A stretch of 33,905 bases of DNA, taken from the NCBI GenBank assembly GCA_038125265.1, contig JAYPDM010000012.1, positions 1 through 33,905 on the forward strand. Direction: 5' to 3'. The notes under the pieces were generated by a model that worked only from the letters and a program-made list of their open reading frames with translations, made no database searches and had not been told where the DNA came from. Source of the DNA: JAURFX01 sp038125265. Lineage in GTDB: Bacteria > Pseudomonadota > Gammaproteobacteria > Steroidobacterales > Rariloculaceae. Made by a program: the position numbers and the translations under genes. Below, piece by piece: positions 1 through 5,894 of this stretch (positions are counted from its first letter, which is position 1; the number at the start of each line of letters is the position of its first letter).

Positions 1-862
1 ATGAATTTAATCGCTCCCATTCCATATCAAAAGCAATATTATCAAATGCAGAACCTAACAAATTTATATTTTCTGTAGACTGAAAACTTAAGCTTCCTGT
101 TACGACACTGCCTTCTCGATAGCCCGCCCATATTGAGGCATCAAAACTGCCTGAAAAAATCTCTTCATTAATATAATCTTCTAATAAGATTGAGATATCA
201 TTATCGCTAACGCCTCTTGCCTCAATAAAAAAATCAAGACTATCAAATCCAAAATCCTGTGTCTCTACAAATACCTCAATTTCATCTATCCCAAGGATAT
301 TTTCTCCAATAATATTAGCTGCAATTTGTTCCGTTCCGATTTGTAAAAACAGTACGAGATCAGAGAAATGATATTCCTGATTTCCACCATTGATATTGAG
401 ATCTAAATCATTAATTAGCAGTGTGCAACTTAATGGGACAAATATTTCACCATTCACTTGATTTGAAGATTGCTGATTTTCTGTTAAAGCTCCATTATCA
501 AGATCAATGACCGCCTGATCTATTGTTATGGCTCCTATTGGACCATTATCATTGAATAGAAAATTCCATAAATTTGGTCTAAAAAATAATTCAGAATTAG
601 TACTAAAGTTAATTCTATTTTGATTAATAATTTGAATGTTTGAAAAGCCTAACTCGGGTCCTCTTAGCTGCCACTGCAAAGTAATATCATCATAAAGAAA
701 TTGGTTATTTGAAATATTGCTTATCTGACTTCTTAAATAGTTTTGAAAAGTCACATTTTGCTCAATCAGAAGCTTTAGTGCAGCAAAAGTTATGCCTATA
801 AAAATAACTATGACTCCCATACTAAAGGCAAGAAACTTTGTTACGCGTATAAAGAATTTCAT
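1..862 (-). CDS. yhdP: YhdP-family AsmA-like envelope protein, N-terminal part (3' end outside window)
   Basis: An open frame runs from an ATG at 862 to the window edge and gives about 287 residues. Residues about 9-32 form one hydrophobic membrane anchor. The remainder is a low-charge, beta-rich periplasmic region. It contains a W-x-L-R-G-P-E-L motif near residues 63-71, which resembles the W-x-G-x-x-P-x-L start of TIGR02099/YhdP proteins. Family members are around 1,200 residues and act at the inner membrane and periplasm in phospholipid transport to the outer membrane with TamB and YdbH. The start codon directly abuts the rlmH stop, so the gene is probably the last visible member of the cysS-to-rlmH run. 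The assignment to YhdP rather than another AsmA-like protein rests on the N-terminus only. Confidence 0.72.
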   Translation of the reverse strand, partial: MKFFIRVTKFLAFSMGVIVIFIGITFAALKLLIEQNVTFQNYLRSQISNISNNQFLYDDITLQWQLRGPELGFSNIQIINQNRINFSTNSELFFRPNLWNFLFNDNGPIGAITIDQAVIDLDNGALTENQQSSNQVNGEIFVPLSCTLLINDLDLNINGGNQEYHFSDLVLFLQIGTEQIAANIIGENILGIDEIEVFVETQDFGFDSLDFFIEARGVSDNDISILLEDYINEEIFSGSFDASIWAGYREGSVVTGSLSFQSTENINLLGSAFDNIAFDMEWERLNS

Positions 863-1309
863 TTATTTATGATATGGATGACCAATCATTAAAGTATAAC
901 TTCTATAAATCACTTCAGCCATTATAGGTATCATAATTTGGTGACCAAAAGTTAAGCTTGAGAGGCTTAATCTTTCGTCAAAATAGCTTTTAACGTTATT
1001 AGGATGTCCATATGCTGAGCCAATAAAAAAATGTAACTCTGAAAACCCTTGAGATAATGACTGCAAATGGTTGCTAAGCTGCTCGCTATCTAATGCCTTT
1101 GAGGGCGAATCAAGTCCAATATAGTAATGTCCCATCGGTTTGGAAAATGGCTTAGCTAAATTGGAATATTTAATAAGATTTTTGTAGAGCAAAGATTTTT
1201 CAACTAATACAAGCTCATATGGATATCTAAATTTATCTGCATAATTATCAAAGCCAGCATAAATCCATTTAGGGAATTTGGCCTGATCGATATGCAGGTT
1301 AAATTTCAT
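863..1309 (-). CDS. rlmH: 23S rRNA (pseudouridine1915-N3)-methyltransferase RlmH
   Basis: This is a SPOUT-class methyltransferase of 148 residues (E. coli 155) that methylates pseudouridine 1915 in helix 69 of 23S rRNA on assembled ribosomes, using S-adenosylmethionine. The family landmarks are a D-S-P-S-K-A-L-D stretch at 67-74, the SAM-binding loop I-G-S-A-Y-G at 96-101, a Y-R at 135-136 and the C-terminal H-P-Y-H-K at 144-148. The knot is divergent: the usual I-G-G is I-G-S, and the usual T-x-P-H-Q-L-V-R is T-F-G-H-Q-I-M-I at 120-127. The ATG overlaps the rsfS stop by 4 bp (ATGA), which fits translational coupling. Neighbour rsfS also acts on the large subunit, which supports the call. Confidence 0.9.
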   Translation of the reverse strand: MKFNLHIDQAKFPKWIYAGFDNYADKFRYPYELVLVEKSLLYKNLIKYSNLAKPFSKPMGHYYIGLDSPSKALDSEQLSNHLQSLSQGFSELHFFIGSAYGHPNNVKSYFDERLSLSSLTFGHQIMIPIMAEVIYRSYTLMIGHPYHK

Positions 1310-1656
1310 TTAAGAGCTACATAATTGCTTTTGCCTGATGCACCCCAAAGCTTCTCAAGTGCATAGAATTCTCTTACATCTTGAGTCATAAGATTAACAG
1401 TCGTTGTGAAAGTATCGATCAATATCCAATCACTTGTTCGCTCACCCTCAATCATTGACTTAATATTAAATTGCTTTTTTACGGCGTCTGAAACCTTATC
1501 GGCCAACGAAGAAATATGCCTATTAGATCTTCCTGTGACAATAAACATATAATCGATCATATTTGATAAATTATTGAGATCTAGAAGGATGATATCAGTT
1601 GCTTTCCCCTCGTCTAAGATCTCAAAAATCAATTGGTTTAAGTCTTCTGTTTTCAT
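1306..1656 (-). CDS. rsfS: Ribosomal silencing factor RsfS (YbeB/Iojap)
   Basis: This 116-residue protein matches the RsfS/Iojap family. The family binds ribosomal protein L14 and blocks joining of the 50S and 30S subunits when growth slows. Visible signatures are I-D-Y-M-F-I-V-T-G-R-S-N-R-H (about 34-47), the G-E-R-T-S-D-W-I-L-I-D stretch and V-R-E-F-Y-A-L-E-K-L-W-G close to the C-terminus. The usual V-H-V preceding the last motif reads V-N-L here. It overlaps both neighbours by 4 bp (nadD upstream, rlmH downstream), so the three are likely translated in a coupled way. The nadD-rsfS-rlmH order is typical of many bacteria. Confidence 0.95.
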   Translation of the reverse strand: MKTEDLNQLIFEILDEGKATDIILLDLNNLSNMIDYMFIVTGRSNRHISSLADKVSDAVKKQFNIKSMIEGERTSDWILIDTFTTTVNLMTQDVREFYALEKLWGASGKSNYVALK

Positions 1657-2249
1657 TTGTTTTTTACAATACTAATTATATCTGGATGCAGAACATTTGA
1701 TAAATTCGTATCCTGTATTAATATTTTTTTTACTTGAGTCGATGAGATGTCAATCATTGGGCCTTCAAAATATGTGATTCCACCTGGTTCTCCAAATGAT
1801 TCAGGCTCATACGGATATTCATTGAATTCTTGAATAGTAACTCCAGGTCTACCTACAATAAGCACATGTGATTTTCTTAGAATAAAATCAAAGTTTTTCC
1901 ATTTTGATCTACTCTCCCAGTTATCAGCCCCAATTAAAAAGATAATATTAGAGTTTGCATACAATTCTTTAAAAAATTTTACTGTCTCATAGCTATAGGA
2001 GATAGCTTCCTTCTTAATTTCATACGTACTAATCTCCACGTAAGGAAAACGTTTTAATACTTTCTCAATACATAATAATCGATCACTAGGGGTCAATAAT
2101 ACCTTATCTTTTAATGGTGATTGAAAATTAGGAACAAGTATTATTCGATTTAAGTTTAACTCTTTATGAACTGACTTAATGACTTCCTCGTGACCAAGAT
2201 GGATTGGATCAAAACTTCCTCCGTACAATAAGATATTTTCTTTCTTCAT
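1653..2249 (-). CDS. nadD: Nicotinate-nucleotide adenylyltransferase NadD
   Basis: NadD transfers AMP from ATP to nicotinate mononucleotide to give deamido-NAD, a late step of NAD synthesis in the cytoplasm. The 198-residue product has the nucleotidyltransferase phosphate-binding motif G-G-S-F-D-P-I-H-L-G-H at 10-20. The L-I-G-A-D-N-W-x5-W substrate loop lies near 105-117. The C-terminal I-S-S-T-Q-V-K motif is at about 167-173. Length is close to the family norm (about 210). It lies 6 bp downstream of holA and overlaps rsfS by 4 bp. Confidence 0.96.
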   Translation of the reverse strand: MKKENILLYGGSFDPIHLGHEEVIKSVHKELNLNRIILVPNFQSPLKDKVLLTPSDRLLCIEKVLKRFPYVEISTYEIKKEAISYSYETVKFFKELYANSNIIFLIGADNWESRSKWKNFDFILRKSHVLIVGRPGVTIQEFNEYPYEPESFGEPGGITYFEGPMIDISSTQVKKILIQDTNLSNVLHPDIISIVKNK

Positions 2250-2255
2250 TTTTTC

Positions 2256-3272
2256 TTAAGAAGCTTTTTTGAGAACAATAGAATTCAAAAACTTAGTAAG
2301 CTCATCCCAGCCAGACGAACCCTCGACTCCCTTGATTGACTTTTCTAGAATAAAAATTTTATGAAATATAAGCTCAATGAAGCTTTTATCATAATACTTT
2401 AGCGCAAGAAGAAACATTGGTTGTCTTTTCTTCCAAACACCGTATTTAGAAAGATCTAAGTTTCTATTTTTTGCATCAGCTTGATCCAAAATAATATTGT
2501 ATAGAATCTTAAAATCCCTAAATATTGCAAATAATATTTGAGGCAGAGGGACATTTGCCTTCTTCAGCATATAGTAGATCCTAAATATTTTTTTTTCATT
2601 GCATTCAAGAACTGCATCAGCCAATTTATAAGCATCAAAACTTGAGGCATTATCACTTATCCTTATTACATCATTTTCATCAAAGTTAACCTTTAGGGGG
2701 TCTAGAGATAATGTATGGATGAGATTATTTGCTGCGTATAGGTTATTTTCTGACAAGCTAGCAAGCGTAATTGCTGCATTTATTGTTAGGGTAATATTTA
2801 GTTTTTTGGCTCTACTTTGAATCCAGGAAGGAAAATCCTTATCTTGAATAGGCCAACATTGAACTAATAAGCCATGCTCTATAATATATTTTATCCATCC
2901 TTTATTTTCGTGTTGGTAAGTAACAAAGGGGGCATGAATAATTATTGATGTATTTTCTAAACCTGATTCCCTAAACCTATTTAAAATACTGATCAGCTCA
3001 TCGTCTTTTATAGAAAAACTATTAAGGTGTAGAAAATGAAATTCTGCTGAGGCGAACAGTGAAGGCGAAAAAATACGCTCCGCCCAACTAAGAATATCAA
3101 AAGTCCGAGAATGGCTTTCTCTTGTGCCAAATGAATATCCTCTAGAGATGAGTGACTTTGAAATCATATCTTCTGCGTCCTGGGAAAGTAGCAGTTCATT
3201 ACTTGAAATTAGGTAAAAACTAAATTGAGTATCTAAAAGGTCTTGATTCATCAAATTTAGACTAATCTTCAC
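2256..3272 (-). CDS. holA: DNA polymerase III subunit delta HolA
   Basis: HolA is the clamp-loader subunit that opens the beta sliding clamp. The 338-residue product aligns by eye with E. coli HolA (343 residues). The N-terminal Y-L-I-S-S-N-E-L-L-L-S-Q-D-A stretch occupies the place of the Y-L-L-L-G-N-D-P-L-L-L-Q-E region, and the C-terminus has the I-K-G-x5-W-D-E-L signature. The start is GTG at 3272; it places the first conserved tyrosine at residue 20, as in E. coli (21), and G-rich bases inside the yidD 3' end provide a ribosome-binding site. An ATG at codon 8 is the alternative. It overlaps yidD by 11 bp. In many gammaproteobacteria lptE directly precedes holA; here cysS-yidD does. Confidence 0.93.
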   Translation of the reverse strand: MKISLNLMNQDLLDTQFSFYLISSNELLLSQDAEDMISKSLISRGYSFGTRESHSRTFDILSWAERIFSPSLFASAEFHFLHLNSFSIKDDELISILNRFRESGLENTSIIIHAPFVTYQHENKGWIKYIIEHGLLVQCWPIQDKDFPSWIQSRAKKLNITLTINAAITLASLSENNLYAANNLIHTLSLDPLKVNFDENDVIRISDNASSFDAYKLADAVLECNEKKIFRIYYMLKKANVPLPQILFAIFRDFKILYNIILDQADAKNRNLDLSKYGVWKKRQPMFLLALKYYDKSFIELIFHKIFILEKSIKGVEGSSGWDELTKFLNSIVLKKAS

Positions 3273-3498
3273 TTGGAGCGCCTCCCCATGGGTGACAAGT
3301 GATTATTCTCTTTAAGCCGATGATAACTCCTTTTAGGGGGCCTTCTTTTTTGATAGCAAAAATCATATATTGTGAGCAAGTGGGTTGATATCTACAGGAT
3401 GGTGGGAATAAAGGCGAAATTCCATATTGGTAAATTCGTATAATACAAATAAAGATTTTAGCTATCAAAAATCTCACTTTACTTATAAATATTTCCAA
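3262..3498 (-). CDS. yidD: Membrane protein insertion efficiency factor YidD
   Basis: This 78-residue protein of the YidD family assists YidC/Sec-dependent insertion of inner-membrane proteins. It carries the family core I-R-I-Y-Q-Y-G-I-S-P-L (about 20-30), the cysteine region C-R-Y-Q-P-T-C-S-Q-Y (about 35-44) and K-R-I-I-T-C-H-P-W (63-71), after an N-terminal amphipathic or hydrophobic helix. No ATG is available. A TTG at 3498 has an AGAAGG ribosome-binding sequence 6 nt before it; a GTG at 3477 would avoid overlapping cysS. I prefer TTG because of that site. The gene overlaps cysS by 16 bp and holA by 11 bp. The usual location is between rnpA and yidC, so this placement is unusual. Confidence 0.93.
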   Translation of the reverse strand: MEIFISKVRFLIAKIFICIIRIYQYGISPLFPPSCRYQPTCSQYMIFAIKKEGPLKGVIIGLKRIITCHPWGGAPSED

Positions 3499-4859
3499 AT
3501 TGTGCCTTCTTTTGTGTCTTCAATACTAATTCCCTGTGAGAGTAAGTCATCTCTGATTCTGTCAGACTCTGCAAAGTCTTTTTTACTCCTTGCTATCTTT
3601 CTAAGCTCCAAAAGCTTTAATATTTCTTCTTCGGTTAGCTTCAAATTATTATTTCCCTGAAACCACTGCTTAGGGGAATAGCTGAGAATACCCAGATAAT
3701 CGCCACATTTTTTTATTGCAGCAATTAATGCAACACGCTCAGCCTCATTGCCTTGAGAATTTAATTGCTTAACGATTGCAAAAACTTCAGCTAAAGCCTT
3801 AGGGGTATTTAAGTCATCCTCTAAGGCCTCAAAAAACTTTTTACAAATTTGATTAACCTTTTCTTCATCAGGCTGAGCATCTGTTTCAAATTTAAGTAAG
3901 GCATCATATATTCTATCTAGCTTGTCTTTTGACTCCTCTAAAATGCTATCAGTCCAATCTAAAGGTTGACGATAATGTGTTCCGATTAAGGCCATTCTAA
4001 TGACTTCGCCATTTGCCTCATTTAGTAAGTTACTCACAAGCAGCACATTACCAAGTGACTTGCTCATTTTCTCTGATTTCACATTTATTAAGCCATTATG
4101 AAGCCAATAATTAGCAAACCTTTTTATACTTAATCCGCATTCACTTTGAGCAATCTCATTTTCGTGATGAGGAAAAATAAGATCTGAGCCACCGCCATGT
4201 ATATCAATCGTCTCACCTAGATGTTGATAAGCCATTACAGAGCATTCAATATGCCATCCAGGTCGTCCATACCCCCATGGACTACTCCATCCAACCGTAT
4301 CTTTATCCGATGGCTTCCAAAGGACAAAATCGCCAGGATTTTTCTTATTCTTTGATACTTCTACTCTTGCACCAGAGATTAGCTCATCGATATTTCTACC
4401 TGATAATTTTCCATACTCACCATATTTACTAATATCGAAATAGATATGATTATCTGATTCATATGCAAAATCCTTTAGTTTAAGCTGCTCAATAAAATCA
4501 ATAATCAACTCAATATGATCTGTAACCTTTGGTTCAATACTAGGGCTTCTTACACCTAATGCGGCCATATCTTTTCTATAAATATCAATGTATTGGGTTG
4601 TTAGTTTTTCAATACTTATTCCCCTTCTCTTGGCCTCATCATTTATTTTGTCATCGACATCAGTAATATTTCGAACATAGGTTAAATTAAACTTTCTCTC
4701 GAGTAGCCTTGCTAAGATATCAAAGACCACTGGGGGTCTCGCATTACCAATATGTGGATGGTTGTAAACCGTCGGTCCACAAACATACATTTTTACGCTA
4801 TCCTGAGAGATTGGCTTAAACTCTTCCTTTTTTTTGGTTAGCGTATTAAACAAATGCAT
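3483..4859 (-). CDS. cysS: Cysteinyl-tRNA synthetase CysS
   Basis: CysS is a class I aminoacyl-tRNA synthetase that charges tRNA-Cys in the cytoplasm. The 458-residue product has the H-I-G-H-type motif N-H-P-H-I-G-N at 33-39 and K-M-S-K-S at 264-268. All four ligands of the cysteine-sensing zinc are visible: C27, C206, H231 and E235. The C-terminal domain ends with the A-E-S-D-R-I-R-D-D-L stretch typical of the family. Length matches E. coli (461). It heads the minus-strand run cysS-yidD-holA-nadD-rsfS-rlmH-yhdP. The only upstream space is the 59 bp shared with divergent hisI, so its promoter must be there or inside hisI. Confidence 0.97.
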   Translation of the reverse strand: MHLFNTLTKKKEEFKPISQDSVKMYVCGPTVYNHPHIGNARPPVVFDILARLLERKFNLTYVRNITDVDDKINDEAKRRGISIEKLTTQYIDIYRKDMAALGVRSPSIEPKVTDHIELIIDFIEQLKLKDFAYESDNHIYFDISKYGEYGKLSGRNIDELISGARVEVSKNKKNPGDFVLWKPSDKDTVGWSSPWGYGRPGWHIECSVMAYQHLGETIDIHGGGSDLIFPHHENEIAQSECGLSIKRFANYWLHNGLINVKSEKMSKSLGNVLLVSNLLNEANGEVIRMALIGTHYRQPLDWTDSILEESKDKLDRIYDALLKFETDAQPDEEKVNQICKKFFEALEDDLNTPKALAEVFAIVKQLNSQGNEAERVALIAAIKKCGDYLGILSYSPKQWFQGNNNLKLTEEEILKLLELRKIARSKKDFAESDRIRDDLLSQGISIEDTKEGTIWKYL

Positions 4860-4918
4860 CTTAAACCCAATCTTAAATTAATGTTAAAATCAATTACCAA
4901 TTTTAATGGATATCAATA
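4860..4918. promoter_or_regulatory. Divergent cysS/hisI intergenic region
   Basis: These 59 AT-rich bases separate two divergent start codons and must hold, or overlap, promoters for both sides. On the minus strand a weak pair TTGGTA and TTTAAG with a 17 nt spacer can be read toward cysS. No strong consensus promoter is seen toward hisI. A short out-of-frame ATG at 4906 opens a seven-codon reading frame that ends inside the first hisI codons; it has no evident role. The call rests on layout more than on motif quality. Confidence 0.35.
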
Positions 4919-5389
4919 TTGAAAGATAAGTTATTTCAAAAAAGAATCTCAATTGAACAAGTAGAGGAAGGCAATGAGCTAGCTCCAAAATTTGATGAAC
5001 AAGGGCTAATCCCTGTCATCACTATGGATGTTCATAGTAAAGATATACTCATGCTCGGCTATATGAATAAGGATAGTTTTGAGCTTAGTATTAAAACAGG
5101 TGAAGCTCACTACTATAGTAGAAGTCGCAAGGTAATATGGCATAAAGGGAAAACCAGTGGACTGATCCAAAAAATTAGAGAAATGCGAATTGATGATGAT
5201 CAAGATGCCATTTGGATTCAAGTCGAAGTTGAGGGAAGTGCAAGTTGTCATGTTGGTTATAGGTCATGCTTCTACAGAAAAGTAAGTCAAAATGAAAATG
5301 GAAGCATTCATTTAGAATTTACTGAAAAAGAAAAGACCTTTGATCCTAATGAGGTTTATGGTGACTCACCTAATCCTACGATCTTATAA
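4919..5389 (+). CDS. hisI: Phosphoribosyl-AMP cyclohydrolase HisI (stand-alone)
   Basis: HisI opens the adenine ring of phosphoribosyl-AMP, the third step of histidine synthesis. The 156-residue product has D-I-L-M-L-G-Y-M-N (42-50), the S-R-S-R-K-x-I-W-H-K-G stretch (67-77), the magnesium-binding aspartates D92, D94 and D96, and C110 and C117 in C-H-V-G-Y-R-S-C-F. In the studied archaeal enzyme three cysteines bind zinc; the position of the first is D93 here. A C-terminal tail containing F-D-P-N-E-V-Y-G-D-S-P-N-P-T follows. No HisE domain is fused. The only in-frame start near the domain is TTG at 4919, with a poor ribosome-binding site; the frame is closed by a stop at 4904. No other histidine gene is nearby, and its stop codon abuts that of convergent lptE. 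Confidence 0.9.
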   Translation: MKDKLFQKRISIEQVEEGNELAPKFDEQGLIPVITMDVHSKDILMLGYMNKDSFELSIKTGEAHYYSRSRKVIWHKGKTSGLIQKIREMRIDDDQDAIWIQVEVEGSASCHVGYRSCFYRKVSQNENGSIHLEFTEKEKTFDPNEVYGDSPNPTIL

Positions 5390-5869
5390 CTAAAGCTGTT
5401 GAAGAATCCTATCTGCCAAACCTCTGGCTAATTCTCTCTGAATTTGCAGCGATTCTCTTTGTTTTGCAATGAGATTATTCAGATCAAACCCATAGACCCT
5501 GCTCAGTGTAATTGTGTCTAATGACCTTATAACCCTACCCTCTAAAAGTACCTCAAAACTTACGGTATAAGTTATTTCATACTCTGTCGGGAGATTATTA
5601 AGTGATAGCGTAAAGATCTCTTCATTGAGCGCCTCATCTCTAATATTAATTCTTAACCCCTCTCCAGAGTCATTAGGCATGAATTCTGATAATTCAATAA
5701 GTCGCCTCATCTCTTGAGAAAGAAGTGAATTTGGGGCAATGCTTATAAAATCAATACCATAAGAATTAATATACTCGCTACTGTATGCTTGCTCTTCTAG
5801 TACAAATCCACAGCTAGAAGTAAATATTACGGTTATAATTACGGAAATTATTTTTTGGTATTGATTCAT
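5390..5869 (-). CDS. lptE: LPS-assembly lipoprotein LptE
   Basis: LptE is the outer-membrane lipoprotein that plugs and helps assemble the LptD channel, which delivers lipopolysaccharide to the cell surface. The 159-residue product has a short signal peptide with hydrophobic residues about 7-16 and a lipobox-like T-S-S-C ending in C20. The C-terminal stretch includes R-V-Y-G-F-D, then A-K-Q-R-E-S and A-R-G-L-A-D-R-I-L-Q-Q-L, the usual end of LptE. The lipobox lacks the preferred leucine at -3, so lipidation is likely rather than certain. The gene has been separated from holA and inverted relative to leuS, its usual upstream partner. Its stop abuts the hisI stop with no spacer. Confidence 0.85.
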   Translation of the reverse strand: MNQYQKIISVIITVIFTSSCGFVLEEQAYSSEYINSYGIDFISIAPNSLLSQEMRRLIELSEFMPNDSGEGLRINIRDEALNEEIFTLSLNNLPTEYEITYTVSFEVLLEGRVIRSLDTITLSRVYGFDLNNLIAKQRESLQIQRELARGLADRILQQL

Positions 5870-5894
5870 AAATTTAGCCTAAACAGTATTACAT
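5870..5894. promoter_or_regulatory. 25 bp gap between divergent lptE and leuS starts
   Basis: The two start codons are only 25 bp apart, too little for two full sigma70 promoters and leaders. Promoters must therefore extend into the opposite coding region. A TATAAT at 5834-5839 on the plus strand, inside the lptE signal-peptide codons, is a candidate -10 box for leuS; its -35 region is weak. For lptE only a poor TAAATT close to the ATG is seen. No clear ribosome-binding sequence precedes leuS. Confidence 0.3.

Noticed and set aside
5006..5251. Open frame of 81 codons antisense to hisI
   Set aside because: No recognisable domain, lies wholly inside a well-supported gene, and has no promoter or ribosome-binding evidence.
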